The notes below the pieces were generated by a model, which had not been told where the DNA came from, ran no database searches, and saw nothing but the letters and a program-made list of their open reading frames with translations. From an uncultured Bacilli bacterium (GTDB taxonomy: Bacteria; Bacillota_I; Bacilli_A; RF39; UBA660), in NCBI GenBank assembly GCA_934086145.1, contig CAKOHV010000001.1, positions 1 through 64,000 on the forward strand: DNA of 64,000 bases. Reading direction: 5' to 3'. Every line of letters starts with the position of its first letter. Within the stretch, counting starts at the first letter, position 1. The position numbers and the translations under genes were made by a program. This document shows, in pieces, positions 43,215-52,399 of the stretch.

Positions 43215-45395
43215 ATGTATGCAGAAGTTTTAATCGAATATAACAACAAATCAATCGATAAAACCTTTACTTACTTAGTTCCTTCTTTCATAAAAGATAC
43301 TTTAAAAGTAGGGATGAAAGTCAAAGTTCCCTTTGGCAATAAAGTAATAAATGGTTTTGTTACTAAAATAAAGAATGAATATAATGACACTTATCAATTA
43401 AAGGAAATTGTTAACATCGTTGATAAGTATCTCATTTTAAATGAAGAAATGTTATCTCTTGGTACTTATCTTGAACAAAAAACTCTTTGTACTAAAATTG
43501 CTGCATACCAAACCATGTTACCCAGTTCTTTAAAAGTCAAAGATCAAAAGACAGAGTATGCCAAATATTTATATTATATTGAACTAAATCAACCAAACGA
43601 AGTTATTTTAACTTATATTAATAAATATCCTCGTCGTAAAAAACAAATTACTATTTTACAAGACCTATTACAACAAGGTAAAATTTTGAAAAGTACTTAT
43701 TCATCGCCGCAGTTAAATGATTTAATTACGGATGGTTTAGTTAAAGTAATTAAGGAACAAATTTATCGTATCAATAATGAACAACAAACTACAAAAGCTC
43801 CTTCACTAACTTTGGATCAACAAACAGCTATTGCCCAGGTTCGTTTAATGAAAGAACAAACCTACCTTTTACATGGTGTAACCGGCTCTGGTAAAACCGA
43901 AGTATATATGCAGCTGATTACTAAAGTCTTAGAAAATAATCAAACAGCGCTGATGCTTGTTCCCGAAATTTCTTTGACAACCCAAATTATTAATCGCTTC
44001 TATAGTCGTTTTGGTTCTGATGTTGCTATCTTTCATAGTGCCTTAAGTGATGGTGAAAAGTATGATGAGTACCTAAAAATTCTAAGGGACGAAGTAAAAA
44101 TAGTTATTGGTACGCGAAGTGCTATTTTTACGCCTATAAAAAGACTAGGAATTATTATAATTGATGAAGAACATAGTGAAACTTACAAACAAGATACTAC
44201 GCCTCGTTACCATGCTCTTGATATGGCCAAATTTCGTAGTCATTACAACCATATCCCCCTAATATTAGGTAGTGCCACTCCGTCTTTTGAATCAATGGCC
44301 CGTGCTAAAAAAGGTGTCTATGAATATATTTCAATGCCTAACCGTGTTGGTTCAGCCCATCTTCCTTTAATATCGCTCGTCGATATGTCTTTGGAAATGA
44401 AAAAACGCAACCTAATATTCTCTGACTTACTTCGTACCAAGATAAGCGATCGTTTAAGTAAGAAAGAGCAGGTTATTCTTCTCTTAAACCGCCGTGGTTA
44501 TTCAACGACTATCAGTTGCAAAGCCTGTGGTTTTACCTATAAGTGTCCTGCTTGTGATATTGCCTTAACTTACCATAAAACATCTAATAACTTGCGTTGC
44601 CATTACTGTGGTTATACTATTTTTAAAAGTGATACTTGTCCTAACTGTCATGAAAAAGCTTTAACTGATTATGGCCTTGGGACCGAAAAACTTGAGCTGG
44701 AATTAAACAAGCTTTTTCCGGCGGCCAAGGTTATTCGAATGGATGCTGATACAACTACTCATAAAGGAGCCCATCAAGATATTATAGAGCGCTTTAAAAA
44801 ACATGAATATGATATCTTACTAGGTACCCAAATGATTGCTAAAGGACTTGATTTCCCTTTAGTAACTTTAGTCGGTGTTATCAATGCTGATGCTACCTTA
44901 AATATCCCTGATTTTCGTAGTGGCGAACGAACCTATGCCTTGCTATCCCAAGTAGCGGGCCGTGCTGGTCGTCATAACCTCCTAGGAGAAGTTATTCTGC
45001 AAACCTTTAATCCTACTAATTTTACTTTAAAATGTGTCCAAGAAAATAATTATGAAAAATTTTATAATTATGAAATGAATAATCGTCATAAGTTAGATTA
45101 TCCTCCTTATTATTTCTTGACAAGTCTTAAAATAGCTTCTAAAGATTATGACTTAGCTCGTCAAGAAATAACTAAGGTTCGTACTTTCTTAGATAAAAAT
45201 TTAAGTAAACAAACCATCATCCTTGGTCCTACAACTTCCGTCGTATTTAAAATGAATAACATCTATCGTTTTCAAATTCTCTTAAAATATAAACGCGATG
45301 CTTATTTAACCAAATGCTTAAAAGAACTAGATGAAATGTATTCCTTAAATAATAAAGTAAATCTTGAAATAGATAATGATCCTCTTCAGGTATAA
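43215..45395 (+). CDS. priA: Primosomal replication-restart helicase PriA
   Basis: The protein has 726 residues. An N-terminal 3'-DNA-binding domain (AEVLIEYNNKSIDKTFTYLVP) leads into an SF2 helicase core: Walker A GVTGSGKTEVY, DEEH box IIIDEEHSETYKQD and motif GSATPSFES. Paired zinc fingers follow (CKACGFTYKCPAC, then CHYCGY and CPNCHEKA), and GRAGR closes the helicase. It restarts collapsed forks together with DnaB, DnaD and DnaI. The last two are partly encoded further on, at 58-60 kb. GGTGG stands before the start. Confidence 0.97.
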   Translation: MYAEVLIEYNNKSIDKTFTYLVPSFIKDTLKVGMKVKVPFGNKVINGFVTKIKNEYNDTYQLKEIVNIVDKYLILNEEMLSLGTYLEQKTLCTKIAAYQTMLPSSLKVKDQKTEYAKYLYYIELNQPNEVILTYINKYPRRKKQITILQDLLQQGKILKSTYSSPQLNDLITDGLVKVIKEQIYRINNEQQTTKAPSLTLDQQTAIAQVRLMKEQTYLLHGVTGSGKTEVYMQLITKVLENNQTALMLVPEISLTTQIINRFYSRFGSDVAIFHSALSDGEKYDEYLKILRDEVKIVIGTRSAIFTPIKRLGIIIIDEEHSETYKQDTTPRYHALDMAKFRSHYNHIPLILGSATPSFESMARAKKGVYEYISMPNRVGSAHLPLISLVDMSLEMKKRNLIFSDLLRTKISDRLSKKEQVILLLNRRGYSTTISCKACGFTYKCPACDIALTYHKTSNNLRCHYCGYTIFKSDTCPNCHEKALTDYGLGTEKLELELNKLFPAAKVIRMDADTTTHKGAHQDIIERFKKHEYDILLGTQMIAKGLDFPLVTLVGVINADATLNIPDFRSGERTYALLSQVAGRAGRHNLLGEVILQTFNPTNFTLKCVQENNYEKFYNYEMNNRHKLDYPPYYFLTSLKIASKDYDLARQEITKVRTFLDKNLSKQTIILGPTTSVVFKMNNIYRFQILLKYKRDAYLTKCLKELDEMYSLNNKVNLEIDNDPLQV

Positions 45396-45423
45396 CTTTA
45401 TCATTGGTATAACGCATTTACTT

Positions 45424-45461
45424 AAAGAAAAGTCCCCAACTAGTGAGGACTTTTCTTTATT
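45424..45461. terminator. Bidirectional terminator of priA and the small Cys-rich gene
   Basis: AAAGAAAAGTCC and GGACTTTTCTTT pair. The tail on the minus strand serves the small gene ending at 45457. Confidence 0.85.
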
Positions 45462-45618
45462 TTTCTAAAAAACTTTGACACATCGTATTAAACTTACTAT
45501 CTTCATTAAAATCATCATTTGTAATTAAGATTTTCTTTAAGCAACAGCAATTATCATCTGTATTATATTTACAATTTCTAACACAACATTCAATTTTTTG
45601 TCCATTTTGTTTATCCAT
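45457..45618 (-). CDS. Small Cys-rich DUF1540-like protein
   Basis: This 53-residue protein is short enough to be missed by length cut-offs. GGTGATGAAAA stands before the ATG at 45618 and the stop at 45457 falls in the shared terminator. The core reads IECCVRNCKYNTDDNCCCLKK, then ILITND and a late TMCQSFL. The spacing of the Cys residues fits DUF1540, short proteins with a C-x(3)-C type metal or disulphide site found in many spore-forming Firmicutes. The role is unknown. Confidence 0.65.
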   Translation of the reverse strand: MDKQNGQKIECCVRNCKYNTDDNCCCLKKILITNDDFNEDSKFNTMCQSFLEK

Positions 45619-45710
45619 TTTTCATCACCATTACTATTATTGACCGAATCAAAAAAAATATACTTTTAACATAAAAAAAAAATTAGCATATAATGAGTTA
45701 GGTGAATAAA

Positions 45711-45953
45711 ATGAATTTTGATGATAAGTTTTTCTCCCGTGTTGAGAAAAAAACAAAAGTTGATAAAGATACTATTCTTTCGCTTGCTACGAAACTCCAA
45801 GCTGGTAATTTAAAGGATGAAAAAACCTTGCGTGAAGTCATTTCGACTTTATCTATGATGACTGGTAAAAAGGTTACGAAAGAGAAGGAAGATAAAATAA
45901 TTGATACTATTTTAAAGGATAAAGTACCAAAAAGTGTCGATAAAATGTTTTAA
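45711..45953 (+). CDS. spoVIF: SpoVIF-like (YjcC) sporulation protein
   Basis: The protein has 80 residues from ATG 45711 (TTAGGTGA in front; the GTG at 45702 is inside that site). The sequence FFSRVEKKTKVDKDTILSLA, followed by KLQAGNLKDEKTLREVI and KVTKEKEDKII, matches stage VI sporulation protein F of Bacillus in length and motif order. SpoVIF works late in the mother cell in coat assembly. GCATATAATG upstream can be read as a SigA -10 or, loosely, a SigK-like -10. The fhs gene follows directly and may be read from the same promoter. Confidence 0.78.
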   Translation: MNFDDKFFSRVEKKTKVDKDTILSLATKLQAGNLKDEKTLREVISTLSMMTGKKVTKEKEDKIIDTILKDKVPKSVDKMF

Positions 45954-45980
45954 TTGTTATATACTATAGCTGGTGATTAC

Positions 45981-47579
45981 ATGAAAGATATTGAAATAGC
46001 TCAAGCTACTAAAATAGAAAATATTACAGAAATAGCCACTAAACTAAATCTTCAAGATTACTTATTAAAGTATGGCGATGATAAAGCCAAAATAGATTTT
46101 TCTAAAATAAAATCTACAACAGAAGGTCGTTTAATCCTTGTTACTGCAACATCGCCAACACCATATGGTGAAGGTAAAACCACCATTTCCATTGGTTTAC
46201 TAGATGCTTTATGTAATTTAGGATATAAAGCTACTGCTTCTTTAAGAGAACCATCTATGGGTCCTGTTTTTGGTATGAAAGGTGGCGCCACGGGTGGGGG
46301 ATATGCCCAAGTCATTCCTATGGCAGAAATAAATTTACATTTTACGGGTGATTTCCATGCAATAACGGCAGCTAACAATCTCTTATGTGCTGCTATTGAT
46401 AATCATATCCATCAGGGCAATCCTTTAAATATTGATGAAAATCGTATCATGTTTAATCGTTGTCTTGATGTTAATGATCGAGCCTTAAAAGATATAACAA
46501 TAAACAGCAAAACTCCTCATTCTGAACATTTTTCCATCACTGCTGCTAGTGAGATTATGGCTATTTTATGCCTTGCGACTGATTATAATGATTTAGAAAA
46601 ACGACTATCTAATATCTTAATAGCTTATTCTAAAGAAGGCCAACCTCTTTTTGCCAAAGACTTAAAAATAACTGGGTCCCTTGTCGTTTTATTAAAAGAT
46701 GCTCTTAAACCTAACTTAGTTCAAACCCTAGAACATAATCCAGTCTTCTTACATGGTGGTCCTTTTGCTAACATTGCCCATGGTTGTTCAAGTATCATTG
46801 CCACTAAAACAGCCCTAAAGGTAAGCGATTATTGTATTACGGAAGCCGGCTTCGGTAGTGATTTAGGTGGTTTAAAATTTTATGATATCAAAAGCCGTCT
46901 GACCAAGAAAAGACCTGATGCCGTCGTCTTAGTAACAACAATCAAAGCTTTAAAATACAACGGTCAAGATAACCTAGAAGCAGGCTTTGCCAACTTAAAA
47001 GCACACCTTGACATCTTAAGTAAATTTACCAAGAATATTATTGTTTGCTTAAATAAATTTGATACCGATACTGAAACAGAAATAGCTTTATTAAAAGAAT
47101 ACGTTACTTCCCATCATCTTCCTTTTTGTCTTTCAACTGCTTATAAAGATGGTAGTAAAGGGACTTTAGACTTAGCTATGCAAGTTACTAAGTTAACGGA
47201 TGATACACCATATCTAGAATTATATGATGTTAATCTTTCTCTTCAAGATAAAATAGCTTTGATCGTTAAGAAATTCTATCATGCTAATGCTGTTAATTAT
47301 ACGACTTCAGCTTTATCTGTTATTGCTGAATTAGAAAAGAACCATTTAGCCAACAAACCTATATGCATAGCAAAAACCCAATATTCCATCTCTGATAATA
47401 AAAACTTATTAGGTTATCCAAAAGATTATTCTGTTACGGTAAGAGATCTTAAATTATACAATGGTGCCGGCTATATAACAGTCTATTTAGGTAATATCAT
47501 TACCATGCCTGGTCTCCCTAAAAAACCTAATTATGAAGAAATTTCTTATGAAGATAACCAAATAAAAGGCTTGTTTTAA
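45981..47579 (+). CDS. fhs: Formate-tetrahydrofolate ligase
   Basis: The protein has 532 residues from ATG 45981 (GGTGATTAC in front; the longer frame from 45954 starts right after the previous stop). Signature stretches are TPYGEGKTT (ATP loop), SLREPSMGPVFGMKGGATGGG and FTGDFHAITAANNLL. It joins formate to tetrahydrofolate, using ATP, and so feeds one-carbon units to purines and to the formyl group used by Fmt (60.4 kb). It is slightly shorter than the common 556 residues. It is typical of fermenting anaerobes. Confidence 0.97.
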   Translation: MKDIEIAQATKIENITEIATKLNLQDYLLKYGDDKAKIDFSKIKSTTEGRLILVTATSPTPYGEGKTTISIGLLDALCNLGYKATASLREPSMGPVFGMKGGATGGGYAQVIPMAEINLHFTGDFHAITAANNLLCAAIDNHIHQGNPLNIDENRIMFNRCLDVNDRALKDITINSKTPHSEHFSITAASEIMAILCLATDYNDLEKRLSNILIAYSKEGQPLFAKDLKITGSLVVLLKDALKPNLVQTLEHNPVFLHGGPFANIAHGCSSIIATKTALKVSDYCITEAGFGSDLGGLKFYDIKSRLTKKRPDAVVLVTTIKALKYNGQDNLEAGFANLKAHLDILSKFTKNIIVCLNKFDTDTETEIALLKEYVTSHHLPFCLSTAYKDGSKGTLDLAMQVTKLTDDTPYLELYDVNLSLQDKIALIVKKFYHANAVNYTTSALSVIAELEKNHLANKPICIAKTQYSISDNKNLLGYPKDYSVTVRDLKLYNGAGYITVYLGNIITMPGLPKKPNYEEISYEDNQIKGLF

Positions 47580-47595
47580 AAGCCTTTTATTTTAT
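47561..47595 (+). terminator. Terminator of fhs
   Basis: AATAAAAGGCTT pairs with AAGCCTTTTATT around the stop codon region. Confidence 0.8.
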
Positions 47596-47701
47596 ATTAG
47601 GAAAAAACGTTTTTAGTAGATAAACAAAAAAGATTAAGGGAATAACCATTACCACCCCTAAGCTAAGTAGAAATATATAATTTTTACTTAGCTTTTTATA
47701 A

Positions 47702-47730
47702 TAAAAAAAGCCCAGTTTTATCTGGACTTA
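47702..47730 (-). terminator. Terminator of the SPFH/NfeD unit
   Basis: On the minus strand AAGTCCAG-ATAAAA-CTGGGCTT is followed by seven T's, just beyond the stop at 47734. Confidence 0.85.
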
Positions 47731-47733
47731 AAT

Positions 47734-48627
47734 TTATTTCGTTTTCTTATCATTTAGTATTTCACTAATTGTTGTTGTAATTGAAGCTACATCTTGTAAA
47801 TTTGATGGAATAATTATCTTAGTTGCTTGGCCATCAGCCATTTTAGCTGCTGTTTCTAATCCTTTAAGGGCAATAACGCTTTGGTCAGCATTAGCTTCTT
47901 TTAATAATCTGATACCTTCAGCTTCAGCTTGCTTAACTTTGATAATAGCTTCAGCTTGACCTTCAGCTTGCTTGATTGCTGTTTCTTTTTCGGCTTCCGC
48001 ACGTAAAATAGCACTTTCTTTTTCACCTTCAGCAATTAAAATACTTGATTTCTTTTCACCTTCAGCTTGTAATATTTTTTCACGTCTTTCACGTTCTGCA
48101 CGCATTTGCTTTTCCATAGCTTCTTGAATATCACGTGGTGGAATAATATTTTTAACTTCTACACGATTAATTTTAATTCCCCAAGGATCAGTTGCTTCAT
48201 CCAAGATAGCACGCATTTTAGAATTAATAATATCACGTGATGTTAAAGTTTGGTCAAGTTCTAACTCTCCAATAAGATTACGTAATGTTGTGGCCGTTAA
48301 ATTTTCGATAGCTGTAATCGGATTCTCAACTCCATAAGTATATAATTTAGGATCAGTTATTTGATAATACACAACCGTGTCAATTTGCATTGTAACATTA
48401 TCTTTAGTAATAACTGGTTGTGGTTTAAAATCTTTAACAATTTCCTTTAAAGAAATCCTTCCGGAAATACGATCGATGAATGGAACCATAAAGTGTAACC
48501 CATTATTCCAAGTTTCCAAATATGAACCAACACGTTCAATAACATAAGCTTCTGCTTGTGGAACTACTTTTATACATAGTGCAATAAAAATTACGGCAAT
48601 AATTAACAATATAATAATAAAATCCAT
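47734..48627 (-). CDS. SPFH/Band 7 (stomatin/QmcA-like) membrane protein
   Basis: The protein has 297 residues. One N-terminal helix (residues 2-22) is followed by the Band 7 domain: VVPQAEAYVIERVGSYLETW, then VITKDNVTMQIDTVVYYQI and TLRNLIGELELDQTLTSRD. A long Ala/Glu/Lys coiled coil comes next (about 180-255, AEGEKESAILRAEAEKE). SPFH proteins build membrane-organising assemblies, often with NfeD partners. The nfeD gene lies directly upstream and overlaps it by one base (TAATG), a very common arrangement. Confidence 0.95.
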   Translation of the reverse strand: MDFIIILLIIAVIFIALCIKVVPQAEAYVIERVGSYLETWNNGLHFMVPFIDRISGRISLKEIVKDFKPQPVITKDNVTMQIDTVVYYQITDPKLYTYGVENPITAIENLTATTLRNLIGELELDQTLTSRDIINSKMRAILDEATDPWGIKINRVEVKNIIPPRDIQEAMEKQMRAERERREKILQAEGEKKSSILIAEGEKESAILRAEAEKETAIKQAEGQAEAIIKVKQAEAEGIRLLKEANADQSVIALKGLETAAKMADGQATKIIIPSNLQDVASITTTISEILNDKKTK

Positions 48628-49043
48628 TATTTTTCCTCCTCTACGAGTAATTTTACTCCTTCAATATTTAATATTTTTACTTTTTTCCCCTTAACAATTT
48701 TTTCTTTCGCAATGGCTGTCCATCTTTTGCCATCGACCTTTACTTCGCCTGGTTGATCAATATCAATATCTTCAGTTACTAAACCCGTCATATCTAATAT
48801 TCTATCAGCATTTGTTTTTTGCTTTGTTTTATTTAAATATTTTAACAATGGTTTTCGTGTAAAAATTAGTAGAATAATACCTAAAATAACAAAGTTTATA
48901 AGTTGGATATAAAATGAAAAACCTAATAATGCTAGTAGTAAAGATATTAATGCGGATGCAATGAACCAAACGGATACTAAACTAATCGTTCCAAGTTCTA
49001 TAATTGAAAGAATAATTGCTACAATTAACCAATTATAAATCAT
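48627..49043 (-). CDS. NfeD-family membrane protein
   Basis: The protein has 138 residues. Two or three helices (about residues 5-65) are followed by an OB-fold domain (LDMTGLVTEDIDIDQPGEVKVDGKRWTA). It is the short NfeD1b form without the protease domain. It partners the SPFH protein encoded next, with which its stop overlaps. AGGAGGAAGAG stands before the ATG. Confidence 0.93.
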   Translation of the reverse strand: MIYNWLIVAIILSIIELGTISLVSVWFIASALISLLLALLGFSFYIQLINFVILGIILLIFTRKPLLKYLNKTKQKTNADRILDMTGLVTEDIDIDQPGEVKVDGKRWTAIAKEKIVKGKKVKILNIEGVKLLVEEEK

Positions 49044-49091
49044 CTCTTCCTCCTTGTTATAATTATACCTTTATTTTTATTAATATACCAT

Positions 49092-49119
49092 AAAAAAACT
49101 TCAATTAAATGAAGTTTTA
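49092..49119 (-). terminator. Terminator of the sortase gene
   Basis: On the minus strand AAAACTTCA pairs with TGAAGTTTT (loop TTTAAT), then T's. It overlaps the stop codon. Confidence 0.8.
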
Positions 49120-50673
49120 TCTGGTTTGCATTTTAACTAATTTAGCTTGTACTACTAATCTTATTCCGCTATCATTATAGCAAGTTGAAAGGGTTAGAAT
49201 TTTATCATCTTTATTTAAATCGATTCCAAAATCATAAATACTACGACTTTTCATTTCATTTAAGAATTTAGTATAAGCATCCGCATCTGCAAAGTCCGTT
49301 GTAATGTAGTAAGACTCAGCTTCCACTTTGTAAATTGCAAAAATTTGCCACATTGTATTATATTTGATGGTTGATAATTGAATTATTTGATTATCTGTAT
49401 TCTGATACCAATCACTATTTAAGGTATTAGTTAAGGAACCAAACATTACTTTATCTTTACGACCATGACCATATATAACCATATTATCATTAAAGTCGGC
49501 AAAGTTATCCCTAAAATCTGCATAAACCCAACCAGCACCATTCGAGCTTTTATCAAAGGCATGATTTAAGTAATATTCGTTGTTAGTTGTTTGAACTACT
49601 GGGTAATTTATATTAGTATTTTTAACTATTAACCATCCAACGGTATCATTATTTTCTTTATAAAGTGAACTAAGATCAACTGAAGATAGGGGAGTTTTTA
49701 AGTATTTCCAATATAAACTTTCTGTTACTGAAACTTCACTATTATCTTCTGGTTCTTCGACGTTAATAATTTCTCCTTCTTCAACATTTTTAATAGGAGT
49801 ACTTTCGTTCATGGCATAACTTAATTTATTAATACTCATTCCTTGAATCATCCAGTTTAATATAACAACACTTGTCATTAAAAAGATGAAAAGGGACATA
49901 AATACACAAGCTCGATATAATTTATATTTATTACTTTCTTTAGGAGCTAATTTATAATATAGCTTATTGATGGCAAACTTATTTAATTGATGTTGATATT
50001 TTTCATAACTTCTTTTACTAACATGAATTTTATCAATTTTTTTAAGTTTATTTAAAGTACTATATTTACGTGCTTTTACTTTTGGTTTTGGTGACCCACT
50101 TAAATTAGCTAAGGCTATTTTATTTAAATTATATAATTGACGTCCATATTCTTCACTATCAACGTTTAAGTGAAACTTTTTCGCTTTAGTAATATCTCTC
50201 GTTTTTAATAGGTGTAAACTCTTTTTATGACGTTTTGGTTTTTCAATAGCTGTTACTTTCTTACTATCATTACTTTTTAAAGCTTTATTATTATTGATAA
50301 TATCATCTAACTTTAAAATAATTGTATCATAAAGGGATTTATTTTCCTTTTCTTCTGGAATATTATCACGTAAATTAGATATTTTAGCTTTAATACTTTC
50401 TTTAAAAGTCGGTTTTAAGCGGGGAAGGTCGAATTCATCTTCTTCATCTTTTAATAAAGGTAAGTCAATATCACTACTTTTATTAGTTTTTTGTTTATGT
50501 CGCTTAGCATTCAATAGTTTAAATTCCATTGTTTTACTAAGTTCTTCTTCTTTTTCTAGTTCAAATTGCAAAATAGCTGTTTTTTCTAAATCACTAAGTT
50601 CTTTTTTAGGATTTAATTGCTTGACACGAATATCATCAACAGTTTCTATCTTTTTGTCTTTTTCTTTATTCAT
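49117..50673 (-). CDS. Class B sortase with long cytoplasmic extension
   Basis: The protein has 518 residues, about twice the normal sortase B length. Residues 1-254 are highly charged, Lys-rich and cytoplasmic. One membrane helix (255-275) leads to the outside catalytic domain. That domain carries NTNINYPVVQTTNNEYYL, the active His403 (YGHG), Cys498 (LTLSTC) and Arg505. The IYDFGIDLNKDDK helix insertion is a class B trait. The enzyme should anchor surface proteins with an NPQTN-like signal, but no substrate is encoded in the window. The intracellular extension is unusual and may bind cytoplasmic partners. Confidence 0.9.
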   Translation of the reverse strand: MNKEKDKKIETVDDIRVKQLNPKKELSDLEKTAILQFELEKEEELSKTMEFKLLNAKRHKQKTNKSSDIDLPLLKDEEDEFDLPRLKPTFKESIKAKISNLRDNIPEEKENKSLYDTIILKLDDIINNNKALKSNDSKKVTAIEKPKRHKKSLHLLKTRDITKAKKFHLNVDSEEYGRQLYNLNKIALANLSGSPKPKVKARKYSTLNKLKKIDKIHVSKRSYEKYQHQLNKFAINKLYYKLAPKESNKYKLYRACVFMSLFIFLMTSVVILNWMIQGMSINKLSYAMNESTPIKNVEEGEIINVEEPEDNSEVSVTESLYWKYLKTPLSSVDLSSLYKENNDTVGWLIVKNTNINYPVVQTTNNEYYLNHAFDKSSNGAGWVYADFRDNFADFNDNMVIYGHGRKDKVMFGSLTNTLNSDWYQNTDNQIIQLSTIKYNTMWQIFAIYKVEAESYYITTDFADADAYTKFLNEMKSRSIYDFGIDLNKDDKILTLSTCYNDSGIRLVVQAKLVKMQTR

Positions 50674-50853
50674 GCAAACACCTCTCTATCATCTTCCATT
50701 ATTATAACATATCTCTTTAAAATAACCACAAAAACTAACTTATGTTTTTTAATACTTTACTTCTCTCAACGTTCTTTTTCTAAAAAAATTCTTTTTTTGT
50801 TCTAAACCCTTCCTCTAATCATAAAGTTAATTAGGTGATAGGGGTGTTATATT

Positions 50854-52338
50854 ATGAAAGATAACAATAAAAAAATAATTGAATCAATTTCTAAAAGAGG
50901 TAATGGGGAAATTTATCTAGGTGTTGTAGGAGCTGTTAGAACCGGGAAAAGTACTTTTATTAAAAGGTTTATTGAAAATTTAATTGTTCCGCATATTGAA
51001 GATGAATATGAAAAGAAGCATTGTTTAGATGAGATTCCACAAAGTGCGCAAGGTAAAACTATTATGACAACAGAACCTAAATTTGTTCCAAGTAATGGCG
51101 CTATGATTAAGGTCGATGAATTAACTACTAATATAAAATTAATCGATTGTGTTGGTTACATTATACCTGGTTCTAAGGGGTATGAAGACGAAAATGGCAA
51201 CCCACGAATGGTTAAGACACCATGGTTTGACGATGTCATCCCATTTAGTGAAGCCGCCGAAATTGGAACGGAAAAAGTTATCAAAGACCATTCAACTATT
51301 GGAATTGTTGTTACATCAGATGGCTCCTTTGGCGAACTAAAAAGAGAAAGCTATATCGAAGCCGAAGAAAAAGTTATCAATGAATTAAAAGTCATCAATA
51401 AACCATTTATCGTCATCTTAAATTCTGCCCATCCTAATAGTGATGAAACACAAAATATTGCTAAAAGTTTACGTAGTAATTATGATGTACCAGTCTTACC
51501 TATAAGTGTTGAAAAAATGAGTGAAATAGAAATTTATGAAATCTTAAAAAGTGCATTATACGAGTTCCCAGTTATTGATATAAGTATTAGTATTCCTGAA
51601 TGGATCCATGTTTTAAGTAACAACCACTATGTTAAACAAGAATATCTTGAAAAAATTAAAAGTAGTACTTTAACGATTAATAAATTAAAAGATGTTGATA
51701 ATATTCTTTCTTACTTTGAAGATAGTAAGTACATAACCAAAGCTTATATAAGTCAAGTTGACACTTCAACAGGTACAGTAGTTGTAAACTTAGATAGTGA
51801 TGATTCCTTATATGATCAAGTCTTAAATGAAATGATGGGTGAAGTCGTTAATACCAAGGCTAATATGATTAAAGTTTTTAGTTCCTACAAACAAACTAAA
51901 GAAGAAAATGACTTCATTAGTACGGCCTTAAAAACCGCCAAACAAACCGGTTATGGAATTGTTTATCCAACCCTTAAAGAGATGAAACTAGATACCCCAG
52001 AAATTATCAAACAGGGGAGTCGTTATGGAGTTAAATTAAAAGCAACCGCTTCTTCATATCATATAATAAAAGCCGACGTTATTTCTACCTTTGAACCTAT
52101 TATTGGTAGTGAAATTCAAAGTAAAGAATTGATTAATTATTTAATGAAAGACTATGAAACAGATCCTTCTAATATCTGGCGTAGTGAAATATTTGGTCGA
52201 AGTTTAGATGTCATTGTCAAAGAAGGCATTCAAGCTAAATTATCGGTCATGCCAGAAAATACTCGTTTTAAATTATCACAAACGGTAACGAAGATTGTTA
52301 ATAAAGGCTCTAATAATTTAATTGCTATTGTCATTTAA
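50854..52338 (+). CDS. spoIVA: Stage IV sporulation protein A
   Basis: The protein has 494 residues, matching Bacillus SpoIVA. The N-terminal ATPase domain has Walker A GAVRTGKST (residues 26-34), a QGKTIMTTEPKFVP switch and IDCVGYIIPGSKGYED. The middle and C-terminal parts are co-linear with the family and the protein ends in VTKIVNKGSNNLIAIVI. SpoIVA polymerises on the forespore surface using ATP and forms the base layer of the coat. AGGGGTG precedes the ATG. CATAAAGT about 30 bases before the start resembles a SigE -10, but no good SigE -35 is seen. Confidence 0.97.
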   Translation: MKDNNKKIIESISKRGNGEIYLGVVGAVRTGKSTFIKRFIENLIVPHIEDEYEKKHCLDEIPQSAQGKTIMTTEPKFVPSNGAMIKVDELTTNIKLIDCVGYIIPGSKGYEDENGNPRMVKTPWFDDVIPFSEAAEIGTEKVIKDHSTIGIVVTSDGSFGELKRESYIEAEEKVINELKVINKPFIVILNSAHPNSDETQNIAKSLRSNYDVPVLPISVEKMSEIEIYEILKSALYEFPVIDISISIPEWIHVLSNNHYVKQEYLEKIKSSTLTINKLKDVDNILSYFEDSKYITKAYISQVDTSTGTVVVNLDSDDSLYDQVLNEMMGEVVNTKANMIKVFSSYKQTKEENDFISTALKTAKQTGYGIVYPTLKEMKLDTPEIIKQGSRYGVKLKATASSYHIIKADVISTFEPIIGSEIQSKELINYLMKDYETDPSNIWRSEIFGRSLDVIVKEGIQAKLSVMPENTRFKLSQTVTKIVNKGSNNLIAIVI

Positions 52339-52399
52339 ATTGTTATAGCTTTTTTTTTGTTTTTGTAATATAATTAATATCATAATAGGAGGGAATAAT

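Noticed and set aside
47592..47730. A hydrophobic minus-strand frame of 20-35 codons between fhs and the SPFH gene.
   Set aside because: Its only ATG is 2 bases from the possible ribosome binding site and the upstream part overlaps a terminator. It is most likely chance.
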